A program made the position numbers and the translations under genes. DNA of 64,000 bases from Streptomyces sp. TS71-3 (GTDB lineage Bacteria; Actinomycetota; Actinomycetes; Streptomycetales; Streptomycetaceae): positions 248,001 through 312,000 of the forward strand of contig NZ_BNEL01000003.1 of the NCBI RefSeq assembly GCF_018327685.1. The letters are read 5' to 3'. Below the pieces are notes generated by a model. That model saw only the letters and a program-made list of their open reading frames with translations, was not told the origin of the DNA and did not search any database. Shown here one piece after another: positions 35,825 to 44,176 of the stretch (positions within the stretch are counted from its first letter, which is position 1; each line of letters starts with the position of its first letter).

Positions 35825-36622
35825 TCAGTCGGAGGGGAGCTCGACACCGTGCGTCTCGACGTCGTACAGGCGCCGCACGGCCGACTCGGACTCCATGCGC
35901 TGCTGGGCGGTGGGCGACAGCGCGACGAACGCGGAGGTCAGGAAGAGGAAGGAGCCCAGGACGACGGCGAGCGGGAAGATGAACTCGGTGGCCGTGGCGC
36001 CCTGGAGCTCGGCCTGCCCGGGGGCCAGCCGCACGGACACGGCGGCCATGCCGGTGTAGTGCATGCCGCTGACCGCGACGCCCATCACCAGGGAGGCACC
36101 GGCGGCGGCCGACGTGCCCTGCACGGTGAGCGCGGCCCACAGGGCGGCGGTCGCCGCGGCGACGGCGATCAGCACGGAGAGGGTCACGAGCAGCGGGGAG
36201 TACCCGACGTCGCCGTGCAGCCGCAGCGCGGCCATCCCGATGTAGTGCATGGCGGCGACACCGAGCCCGGTGCCGAGGCCGCCGAGCAGGACGGAGCGGG
36301 TGCGCGAACGCCCGTAGCCCGCCGTGAAGACGCCGGCTCCGACCACGAGGATCGCGACGAGCAGGCTGAGCACGGTCAGCGGGACGTTGTAGCGGATGGC
36401 GGAGCCGGAGACGCTGAAGCCGAGCATGGCGACGAAGTGCATGGTCCAGATGCCCGAGCCGATGGCGAGGGAGGCCATGGCCAGCCAGTTGCGCCGGCTC
36501 GTCCCGGTCGCGGCGAGAGCGCGGACCATGCAGCGCAGGCCGAGCGCCCCGCCGACGCACGCCATCGCGAACGACAGCAAGGGCGTCAACCACCCGTAAG
36601 TGAAGTGATGCATACCTCCCAC
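35825..36622 (-). CDS. MHYT domain integral membrane sensor heading the cvn operon
   Basis: The protein has 265 residues, with about seven membrane helices. Three MHYT-type motifs occur in successive helices: WTMHFVAML, AAMHYIGMAAL and SGMHYTGMAAV, whose Met/His are proposed to bind copper and sense a diatomic gas. There is no output domain; the cytoplasmic tail (MESESAVRRLYDVETHGVEL) is short. Being 47 bp upstream of cvnA on the same strand, it probably belongs to the operon and may feed the CvnA-D complex. Confidence 0.88.
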   Translation of the reverse strand: MGGMHHFTYGWLTPLLSFAMACVGGALGLRCMVRALAATGTSRRNWLAMASLAIGSGIWTMHFVAMLGFSVSGSAIRYNVPLTVLSLLVAILVVGAGVFTAGYGRSRTRSVLLGGLGTGLGVAAMHYIGMAALRLHGDVGYSPLLVTLSVLIAVAAATAALWAALTVQGTSAAAGASLVMGVAVSGMHYTGMAAVSVRLAPGQAELQGATATEFIFPLAVVLGSFLFLTSAFVALSPTAQQRMESESAVRRLYDVETHGVELPSD

Positions 36623-37287
36623 GGGGCTTCCTCTCTCGCCTGGTTGATTCAGGCGACGGACACTAACACAGGAATTTCACATCCATTTGGAGCTCCTCCG
36701 TTTTCAGCAGCGGGAGAACACGATTACTCACCGGTATACCGCAAGTAACTGAGAAACCATCACTTTTATAAAGCCCTGACCCCGCCTACCGCCCGAGCAT
36801 CAAATCTCCCTGAGCGAAGGCCAGTTGGCGACGCGATCCGCGGCCACCGCCCCACTTCCCCGAATCCGCTCGGCGCTTTCTGACGAGCCGTCCGAGACGG
36901 CCCCCAGAGGGCTGGGCCAAGGCTCCCGGTCGCCTCCGGTGGGTTATCGGAAAACGACGCAGGGTTGCGTCAGCAATATGCCGTGGTTTACGGCGTGCAC
37001 GACATGCCATGTTTTATGGGGAATACACAAAAGATCTGTTGAACGGGCCCCCGGATGCGGGTGTCTCATCCCCGGACGTCCCGATGGCCCGTCACATGCC
37101 GGAAGACCCGCGCACCCGCCGGTCACGGGGCGCGAAGAAGTGCAGGTCGGCCTGCCGAAGTTATCGACACGGGCGTCCGTAAGGCAGACCTAAGTCGCCT
37201 TCCGTTCCGAGAACGTTCAATCGGGCGCCCCTGCCCGCGCCAGGTGCCGATCCTTAGGGTCCTTGAGGATTTCGAAAGAAGGGACTC
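36623..37287. other. 665-bp intergenic region, unusually A/T-rich for the window
   Basis: It lies between the divergent MHYT/cvn operon and the ABC exporter operon. Several A/T-rich patches occur (around 36660-36780 and 36955-37045). It presumably holds both promoters. A frame at 36825-37193 contains a CTTCH segment but has no ribosome site or codon bias and is not called. No strong palindrome was seen. Confidence 0.5.
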
Positions 37288-38259
37288 ATGGACACACTCC
37301 GCGCAATCCGGGCTCGCGGGATCACCAAGTCTTTCGGCGACGTCGTCGCACTCGACGGCATCGATCTGGATGTGTCGCAGGGGCAGATCCACGGCCTGGT
37401 CGGGCCCAACGGCGCCGGCAAGACCACACTGCTCGGCCTCCTGCTGGGTCTGGCCGTCGCCGACGGCGGCAGCCTCGAGATCCTGGGCACGCCGCTCGGG
37501 CGGGCGCTCGCCGCTCCCGACTCGGTCGCCGGCTTCGTGGACGGTCCCGGCCTCTATCCCTCCCTCACCGCCAGGCAGAACCTCGCCGCGCTCGCCGCCC
37601 TCCGCGGCGGTGCGCAGACGGCGGGGATCGACGCCGTGCTCGACCAGGTCGGGCTCACCGACGTCGCCGACGACCGCGCCCGCGGCTTCTCCCTCGGTAT
37701 GCGGCAGCGGCTCGGGCTCGCCGCCGCGCTGCTGACCCAACCCCGGCTGCTGGTACTCGACGAGCCGTCGAACGGCCTCGACCCCGCCGGCAAGCGGCAC
37801 GTGCACGGCGTCCTCACCCGCCTCGCGGCGGAGGGGACCACCGTCGTGCTGTCGAGCCACCGCATGGACGACCTTGAGGCGCTCTGCTCCGAGGTCACCA
37901 TCCTCTCCACCGGACGGATCGTCTTCACCGGGCCGGTGGACAAGCTCGCCGCCGAGAACCGTGAACTCGACTACCGGCTGATCACCTCCGACGCGGCGGG
38001 CGCCCGCCGCGTGGCCGCCGAGGCACCCGGTATCCGGGTCGTCGAGAACACCGCGGCACGGCGCGACACCGAGGCGCTCTTCGTGCGCGCTCTGGTGCCC
38101 GCCGTCGACGAGCTGGTGGTGCGGCTCGTGCAGGAGGGCATCGCGCTGCGCGAGCTCTCACCCGTGGTCTCGCCGCTGGAGGCCGCGTTCCTCGCCCTCA
38201 CGGACCATCCCCCACTGCCTGCGGGGCGTGGGCGGTACCCCCAGGAGGACGGCCGATGA
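37288..38259 (+). CDS. ABC exporter ATP-binding protein
   Basis: The protein has 323 residues. Walker A is GPNGAGKTT (about 39-47), the signature FSLGMRQRLGLA replaces LSGGQ, Walker B is LLVLDEPSNGLD and the switch is SSHRM. The C-terminal 90 residues form the regulatory domain of DrrA/CcmA-type exporters. Residues about 302-323 (DHPPLPAGRGRYPQEDGR) are encoded by a copy of the interspersed palindrome also found inside the MITEs. The ATGA overlap with the next gene couples their translation. Confidence 0.92.
   Translation: MDTLRAIRARGITKSFGDVVALDGIDLDVSQGQIHGLVGPNGAGKTTLLGLLLGLAVADGGSLEILGTPLGRALAAPDSVAGFVDGPGLYPSLTARQNLAALAALRGGAQTAGIDAVLDQVGLTDVADDRARGFSLGMRQRLGLAAALLTQPRLLVLDEPSNGLDPAGKRHVHGVLTRLAAEGTTVVLSSHRMDDLEALCSEVTILSTGRIVFTGPVDKLAAENRELDYRLITSDAAGARRVAAEAPGIRVVENTAARRDTEALFVRALVPAVDELVVRLVQEGIALRELSPVVSPLEAAFLALTDHPPLPAGRGRYPQEDGR
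38206..38246 (+). repeat. Interspersed palindrome core inside the ABC ATPase 3' end
   Basis: CCCCCACTGCCTGCGGGGCG followed by TGGGCGGTACCCCCAGG resembles the inner palindrome of the two MITEs and the fragment at 14517-14552. Here it is translated as the protein's last residues. Confidence 0.6.
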
Positions 38260-39638
38260 CCGCGACCATCGCCGGCGAACGCCCCACCGTCGACGACGGC
38301 CAGGCCGGCCGGGCCCGGCCCGTGTCGGTGGCCCGCGGCTACCGCTTCGAGCTGGTCAAGCTCGTCTCGCAGTGGCGGGTCCGGCTGCTGGTGCTCGCCT
38401 GCTGGATCGTTCCGGCGCTCTTCGTCGCCGGAGTGAGCCAGCAGAGCACGCTGCCCGTCGACACCCTCTTCGGCCGCTGGATGCTCGCCACGGGGTGGGC
38501 CGGGCCGCTGGTGATGCTCGGGTTCGCGGGCCTCTACGCGCTCCCGCTGCTGACCTCGCTGGTCGCCGGCGACGTGTTCGCCTCCGAGGACCGGCTCGGC
38601 ACCTGGCGCCACCTGCTCGTGGCGGTCCGCTCGCCCCGGCGGATCTTCGTGGCGAAGGTGTCCGCCAGCCTCACCGTCATCGTGCTGCTCGTGGCCGGTC
38701 TCGCGGTCTCCAGCGTGGTCGGCGGCGTGCTGGCGATCGGCGGCCACCCGCTGGTGGGCCTCGACGGGCACCTGCTGTCGTCGGGCGACGCCGCCGGCCG
38801 GGTCGCACTCGCCTGGCTCAGCGCGCTCGCCCCGACCCTGGCACTCGCCGGGATCGGCCTGCTCGGATCCGTCATGCTGGGCCGGTCCCCGATGGGACTG
38901 CTGCTGCCCGCGATCGTCGCGCTCGCGATGCAGCTCCTCCAGATGCTGCCGCTGCCCGTCGCCGTGCGGCTCGCCCTGCCCGGCTACGCCTTCATCTCCT
39001 GGAACGGCCTGTTCACCAGCCCGGCGCAGCTCGGCCCGCTGCTGATCGGCGTCGCCGTCAGCCTGGTGTGGGCCGTGGTCGCGACCGCGCTGGCCTACGT
39101 GCTGTTCATGCGCCGCGACTTCACCGACCTGAGCTACGACGGCTCCGGCCGCCGCGCGCTCACCGCCGGCATCCTGCCGCTCGCCGGACTGCTCGTCGTC
39201 ACCGTCGCGGTCGTCGCGCCGGCGACCGGGATCCCGCCCCTGTCGGGCTCGGGGATCGAGCAGGACAAGGTGCAGAGCTCGGTCGCCACGGCGTTCTCCC
39301 ACCTCTACCGCATGCAGACTCAGCAACTCCACCGCCCTGCGGTCACCGAGGCCCAGCTGAAGTCCTCGGCCGCGTGCACCAAGGGCGGCCAGGACGACGG
39401 CGAGGGCGCCGGCAACGACTGGCGCTGCGTCGTCTCCTGGCATCTCCCCGGCGTCAAGGCCACCGGGCAGGCGATCTATCAGCTTGACGTCACCCCGGAC
39501 GGGCGGTTCATGGCCGATGGCGATGGACCGAAGGAAGTGAACGGCTACTTCCTGGTGCGGACCCCCGAGGGGGACGCACCGAACCCGCTCTGGCAGTTCG
39601 ACGGCAACGTCGAGCTGCTTCCCACCTCGAAGGGATAA
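38256..39638 (+). CDS. ABC exporter permease subunit
   Basis: The protein has 460 residues. It opens with a soluble segment and YRFELVKLVSQWRVRLLVLACWIVPALFVAG (TM1), has about six membrane helices to residue 310, and then an extracytoplasmic C-terminal domain with two cysteines (SSAACTKGGQ, DWRCVVSW). The large soluble domain between the last helix and the end is uncommon for ABC-2 permeases and may handle the exported substrate. It forms the transporter with the preceding ATPase; the substrate is unknown. The next gene starts 3 bp later. Confidence 0.88.
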   Translation: MTATIAGERPTVDDGQAGRARPVSVARGYRFELVKLVSQWRVRLLVLACWIVPALFVAGVSQQSTLPVDTLFGRWMLATGWAGPLVMLGFAGLYALPLLTSLVAGDVFASEDRLGTWRHLLVAVRSPRRIFVAKVSASLTVIVLLVAGLAVSSVVGGVLAIGGHPLVGLDGHLLSSGDAAGRVALAWLSALAPTLALAGIGLLGSVMLGRSPMGLLLPAIVALAMQLLQMLPLPVAVRLALPGYAFISWNGLFTSPAQLGPLLIGVAVSLVWAVVATALAYVLFMRRDFTDLSYDGSGRRALTAGILPLAGLLVVTVAVVAPATGIPPLSGSGIEQDKVQSSVATAFSHLYRMQTQQLHRPAVTEAQLKSSAACTKGGQDDGEGAGNDWRCVVSWHLPGVKATGQAIYQLDVTPDGRFMADGDGPKEVNGYFLVRTPEGDAPNPLWQFDGNVELLPTSKG

Positions 39639-39641
39639 GCA

Positions 39642-42392
39642 ATGCAGGTAACACGCCGCCGCAGGCGTGACGAGAAGGGCGACTCGGGCCTTCTCGGCAG
39701 ACGGCTCGGCCGCCGGATACCCGTGGTCACGGCAGGCATCTCCGCCATCGGCCTGGTGGCAGCCGGCACGGCCATCGCCCAGACGGACACGTTCGGCAGG
39801 GAGCAGGTCGGCCAGGTCACCAAGAACGGGCAGGTCGTCTCCGCCGACCAGTACATCGCCCCCTACGGTGACCGCCTGACCATCGACAACGGCAAGATCA
39901 TGTCGTCGACGGTCAGCCCGGACGGCAAGCACCTCGCCGCCTCGATCACCGACGGCAACGGCGCGCTGGCCATCGTCGACCTGGACGGCTGGAAGGTGCA
40001 GCAGGTCGTCAGCAACGCCGCGTCGTCCACGCCCCGCCTGGCTGGCAACGATGTCGGCCAGGAGGGCCCCACCTACTCGCCCGACGGCAAGCAGCTGTGG
40101 CTGGGCCAGACCGACGGCTACACCAAGCTGACCGTGAACGCGGACGGCACCGTCTCCGACCCGGTCTCCATCAAGATCGCGGCGGACGGCCCCAAGCACG
40201 CGCTCGTGGCCCAGCCGGTGTTCTCGGCCGACGGCTCGACCGCGTACGCCGCGGTCAACGGCCAGAACAAGGTGGTCGCGCTCGACACGGCGACCGGCGC
40301 CATCAAGCAGACCTGGTCCGTGGGCAACGCCCCGCGCGGCATGGTGCAGGTCGGCGACAAGCTCTACGTGAGCAACGAGGGCGGCCGCCCGGCGAAGCCC
40401 GGCGAAACCACGATCAACTCCTACAACACCCAGGTGCCGGCCAACCCGGTGACCGGCGCCACCACCACGGGCACGGTCAGCGTCATCAACCTGGCGAAGC
40501 CGTCCGCCGCCCCCGCGAGCATCGACGTCGGCCTGCACCCGACCGCGATGTACGCGAAGAAGGGCGCGCTGTTCGTCACCAACACGGCCACCAACGACGT
40601 GTCGGTCATCGACACGAAGAAGGACAAGGTCGTCCAGACCATCGCCACGCAGCCGTGGCCGGAGGCGTCCGTGGGCTACGAGCCCAACGCCGTGACGCTC
40701 ACCGACGACGGCCACCTGCTGGTGACGCTCGGCCGCGCCAACGCGGTCGCCGTCTACAAGTACAGGAGCCCGCAGGAGCCGGTCAGCTACGTCGGCCTGC
40801 TGCCCACCGACTACTTCCCCGCGGAGATCGCCACCGTGGGCAAGCAGATCGTGGTCTCCAACACCCGCGGCATCGACGCCCGCCGCCCCACCAGCAGCGC
40901 CGGGCACGGCACCCACGACACCACCTCCAGCCTCCAGCGCTTCACGCTGCCGAGCGACAAGGCCATCAAGTCCCAGACGGCCAAGGTCTTCCAGCAGAAC
41001 GGCTGGACCGACGGCTCGGTCAAGGGCAAGGGCGACATCAAGGCGAAGCCGGTTCCGGTCCCGGCGCGCCTCGGCGCACCCTCGACGATCAAGCACGTCT
41101 TCCTGATCGTCAAGGAGAACCGGACCTACGACCAGCTCTTCGGCGACATCCCGGAGGGCAACGGCGACGCGTCGCTGACCCAGTTCGGCGAGAACGTCAC
41201 GCCGAACCAGCACGCGCTGGCCGAGCAGTTCGGCCTGTACGACAACACGTACGACATCGGCACGAACTCCGCCGAGGGCCACAACTGGCTGATGCAGGCC
41301 GACGACCCGGAGTACACCGAGTCCTCGGCCGGCGAGTACCTGCGCAGCTACGACACCGAGGACGACGCGCTCGGCCACCAGAAGTCCGGGTTCATCTGGT
41401 CCGGTGTCCAGGCGGCCGGCAAGTCCGTGCGCGACTTCGGCGAGTTCCAGCAGTTCCTGACCAAGCCGTCGAACGCGAGCTGGCAGAACCTGTACTGCGA
41501 CAGCAAGAACATGGAGTCGACGGGGCAGCCCACCAGCATCCCGCTGGACTCGTCCTCGCCGATCCCGTCGCTCAACGACGTGTCGGTGCACGGCTTCCCG
41601 AAGTTCGACACCAGCGTCCCGGACGTCTACCGGGAGCAGATCTGGAAGCAGGACTTCGAGAAGAACGGTCCCGCGAACCTGAACATGTTCTGGCTCTCCA
41701 GCGACCACACCGGTGGTCCGGCGAGCCCGGCCGCCCAGGTCGCGGACAACGACCTCGCCGTCGGCAAGATCGTGGACGAGATCTCGCACAGCAAGTACTG
41801 GAAGGACTCGGCGATCTTCGTCGCCGAGGACGACTCCCAGGCGGGTCTCGACCACGTCGACGGCCACCGTGCCCCGATCCAGATCATCAGCCCCTGGGCG
41901 AAGCACGGCACGGTCGACAGCCACTACTACTCGCAGATCACGATGATCCGGACCATCGAGCAGATCCTCGGGGTCCAGCCGATGAACCAGAAGGACAGCG
42001 CTGCGACGCCGATGACCGGGGCGTTCACCTCGCACCCGGACAACACGCCGTTCAAGGCGGTGCCCAACCGGACCTCGCTGACCGACGGCCTGAGCACCCC
42101 GCCGTCCTGCGGCGTCGACACCCCGGCGCCCCAGGACCCCAAGGCGGCGCTCCAGCCCGCGACGAAGGTCCCCGCGGACATGCAGCCGCTCGCGGACGAG
42201 TGGAAGACCTGGGCGTCGCACCAGCGGCTGACCGGGACGCACGCCCAGGCGGACTTCGCGAACCCGGCCCAGATGAACCACCTCACGTGGTACCAGACGC
42301 ACAACTGGTCCCAGCCGTACCCGGGCGAGAAGAAGATCTTCGCCCCGAACCAGGTGCCCGGCGCCCTCATCCCGTCGACGGACACCGACTGA
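39642..42392 (+). CDS. Bifunctional YncE-type beta-propeller / phosphoesterase (alkaline phosphatase superfamily) protein
   Basis: The protein has 916 residues. A basic N-terminus and one hydrophobic signal/anchor helix (VVTAGISAIGLVAAGTAIA) are followed by a seven-bladed propeller (about 50-460, repeats such as SPDGKHLAASITDG and LYVSNEGGRPAKPG) and a phosphoesterase domain (about 480-800: HVFLIVKENRTYDQLFGD, GHNWLMQAD, FVAEDDSQAGLDHVDGHRAP). The latter superfamily uses metal ions to hydrolyse phosphate esters. It is outside the cell or membrane-tethered, and lies 3 bp after the permease gene in the same operon. Confidence 0.9.
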   Translation: MQVTRRRRRDEKGDSGLLGRRLGRRIPVVTAGISAIGLVAAGTAIAQTDTFGREQVGQVTKNGQVVSADQYIAPYGDRLTIDNGKIMSSTVSPDGKHLAASITDGNGALAIVDLDGWKVQQVVSNAASSTPRLAGNDVGQEGPTYSPDGKQLWLGQTDGYTKLTVNADGTVSDPVSIKIAADGPKHALVAQPVFSADGSTAYAAVNGQNKVVALDTATGAIKQTWSVGNAPRGMVQVGDKLYVSNEGGRPAKPGETTINSYNTQVPANPVTGATTTGTVSVINLAKPSAAPASIDVGLHPTAMYAKKGALFVTNTATNDVSVIDTKKDKVVQTIATQPWPEASVGYEPNAVTLTDDGHLLVTLGRANAVAVYKYRSPQEPVSYVGLLPTDYFPAEIATVGKQIVVSNTRGIDARRPTSSAGHGTHDTTSSLQRFTLPSDKAIKSQTAKVFQQNGWTDGSVKGKGDIKAKPVPVPARLGAPSTIKHVFLIVKENRTYDQLFGDIPEGNGDASLTQFGENVTPNQHALAEQFGLYDNTYDIGTNSAEGHNWLMQADDPEYTESSAGEYLRSYDTEDDALGHQKSGFIWSGVQAAGKSVRDFGEFQQFLTKPSNASWQNLYCDSKNMESTGQPTSIPLDSSSPIPSLNDVSVHGFPKFDTSVPDVYREQIWKQDFEKNGPANLNMFWLSSDHTGGPASPAAQVADNDLAVGKIVDEISHSKYWKDSAIFVAEDDSQAGLDHVDGHRAPIQIISPWAKHGTVDSHYYSQITMIRTIEQILGVQPMNQKDSAATPMTGAFTSHPDNTPFKAVPNRTSLTDGLSTPPSCGVDTPAPQDPKAALQPATKVPADMQPLADEWKTWASHQRLTGTHAQADFANPAQMNHLTWYQTHNWSQPYPGEKKIFAPNQVPGALIPSTDTD

Positions 42393-42427
42393 CGTAATAC
42401 GAGCGCGGGCACAGCCTGAGCGCGAAT

Positions 42428-42463
42428 GGGCCCCTGGCCGGCGTCACCGCCGTCCAGGGGCCC
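42428..42463 (+). terminator. Terminator of the ABC/phosphoesterase operon
   Basis: GGGCCCCTGG (42428-42437) pairs with CCAGGGGCCC (42454-42463), followed by CTTGCGT, about 35 bp past the stop. Confidence 0.8.
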
Positions 42464-42513
42464 CTTGCGTGAGTGGCGGGGGCGACCGCACACCGTCCCC
42501 GCCGTCGAGCCCC

Positions 42514-43872
42514 CTAGAGGCGGATCGACTTCTTGTTCATGAACTCCTCGATGCCGAGGGCACCGAGTTCGCGGCCCATGCCGGAGCGCTTGATGCCGCC
42601 GAACGGCAGGTCGGCCACGGACCCGCCGGACTTGTTGATGTAGACCATGCCGGCCTCGATCCGGTCGGCGACGCTCCGGTTCCGCTCGGGGTCGGTTCCG
42701 AAGACCGCGGCGCCGAGGCCGAACGGCGAGTCGTTGGCGATGGCGACCGCCTCGTCCTCCGTCTCGGCCCGGAACACCATGACGACCGGGCCGAAGATCT
42801 CCTCGTGGTAGGCGTCCATCCCCGGTGTCACATCGGTGAGGACGGTGGCCTCCAGGTAGGCGCCGGGGCCGATCCGCTTGCCGCCGGTGCGCAGGGTGGC
42901 CCCCTGGCTGACGGCCTTCTCGACCTGGCCGGCCACCTCGTCCGCCGCGGCGACGGACGCGAGCGGCGGCAGGGTCGTCGCCGGGTCGGCGGGGTCGCCG
43001 GGCCGGTAGTACTCCGCGACGCGCTTGGTCAGCCCGTCGACGAACTCGTCGTAGATGTCGGACATCACGATCATGCGCTTCGGCGCGTTGCACGACTGCC
43101 CGCAGTTGCGCATCCGGGCGGTCGCCGTGGCCTTCACGGTCTCGGCCATGTCGTCGCTGTCCAGCACGATCAGCGGGTCGGAGCCGCCCAGTTCCAGCAC
43201 GGCACGCTTGAGGTTGCGCCCCGCGTCGGCGGCGACCGAGATGCCGGCCCGCTCGCTGCCGGTCAGCGACACCCCCTTGATGCGCGGGTCCGCGACCACC
43301 GAGGGGATCTGCTTGCTGGACGCGAAGACGTTCACGTACGCGTCGTCGGGGACCCCGGCGTCGCGCAGCACCCGCTCGATCGCGGCCGCGGCCCGGGGGC
43401 AGATGGAGGCGTGCTTGAGCAGGATCGTGTTGCCCAGCACGAGGTTGGGCGCCACGAAGCGGGCGACCTGGTAGCAGGGGAAGTTCCAGGGCATGACGCC
43501 GAGGAGCGCGCCGATCGGCTCCTTGGCGATGACGGCCTTGCCGGTCTTGAGCGCCAGCGGCTCGTCGGCCAGCAGCGCGGGGCCGTTGGTGCCGTAGTAC
43601 TCGAAGATGTCGACGACGATGCCGATCTCGCCGCGGCCCTCGTTGATCCGCTTGCCCATCTCCAACGTCATGATCGCCGCGAGCTCGTCGGCGCGTTCGG
43701 CGAACAGCTCCGCCGCCCGCAACGCGATCTTCGCCCGTTCGGCGACCGGTCGGCGCCGCCAGGACGAGAATCCGCGGTGGACGCGGTCGATCGCCGCCAG
43801 GACCTCCTCGTCGCTCGCGTTCGGTACCTCCTCGATCAGTTCACCCGTGGCCGGATCGGTCACTGTGTACAT
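42514..43872 (-). CDS. NAD(P)-dependent aldehyde dehydrogenase (succinate-semialdehyde dehydrogenase-like)
   Basis: The protein has 452 residues from ATG 43872 with GGAGG upstream. It contains GVMPWNFPCYQVARFVAPNLVLGN, VSLTGSERAG, the general base Glu227 (LELGGSDP) and catalytic Cys261 in NCGQSCNAPKR, then EEIFGPVVMVFRAETEDEAVAIAND. The shorter length and GQSCNAPKR fit the GabD2/YneI-type succinate-semialdehyde dehydrogenases. It is divergent from the aminopeptidase across a region with a GTATAC dyad. Confidence 0.88.
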   Translation of the reverse strand: MYTVTDPATGELIEEVPNASDEEVLAAIDRVHRGFSSWRRRPVAERAKIALRAAELFAERADELAAIMTLEMGKRINEGRGEIGIVVDIFEYYGTNGPALLADEPLALKTGKAVIAKEPIGALLGVMPWNFPCYQVARFVAPNLVLGNTILLKHASICPRAAAAIERVLRDAGVPDDAYVNVFASSKQIPSVVADPRIKGVSLTGSERAGISVAADAGRNLKRAVLELGGSDPLIVLDSDDMAETVKATATARMRNCGQSCNAPKRMIVMSDIYDEFVDGLTKRVAEYYRPGDPADPATTLPPLASVAAADEVAGQVEKAVSQGATLRTGGKRIGPGAYLEATVLTDVTPGMDAYHEEIFGPVVMVFRAETEDEAVAIANDSPFGLGAAVFGTDPERNRSVADRIEAGMVYINKSGGSVADLPFGGIKRSGMGRELGALGIEEFMNKKSIRL

Positions 43873-43933
43873 GGGGGACGAACCTCCGTTCACTGCGGCG
43901 TGGTGCCGGCAGGTGCACCGACAGCCGGGGACC

Positions 43934-43946
43934 GTATACTGTATAC
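43934..43946. promoter_or_regulatory. Candidate GntR-type operator GTATAC-T-GTATAC
   Basis: It lies 60-75 bp upstream of the aldehyde dehydrogenase start. TATACTGTATACA-like sites are typical of GntR regulators, but none is encoded nearby; the site could equally be an A/T-rich -10 region. Confidence 0.45.
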
Positions 43947-44176
43947 ACGACCTGGGAACAATAGGACCAGGGCACGGTGGCCTGTTCCCGCGTCCTGAGA
44001 CGGGCACGGCCGCACTCGTGTCCCGCTGGTTCGCCCCCTTCCCCCGCACACCACAGGCATGCCCGCACGCATCGCGCTCGGCGGCGGCTCAGCTCCCACG
44101 CGCCGTTGACTCCCGCCGAACGGGCGTGCGACCGTGAGAGCGCGCTCCGCATGAGGGCGCCGGGGAACTGGAGGCA

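Noticed and set aside
36825..37193. Possible small protein with a Cys-x-x-Cys segment
   Set aside because: No ribosome-binding site, atypical codon use and position inside a divergent promoter region.
37971..42302. Very long minus-strand open frame (over 1,400 codons)
   Set aside because: It is antisense to the ABC permease and phosphoesterase genes and has a composition typical of a shadow frame (Arg/Val/Gly-rich, no domain).
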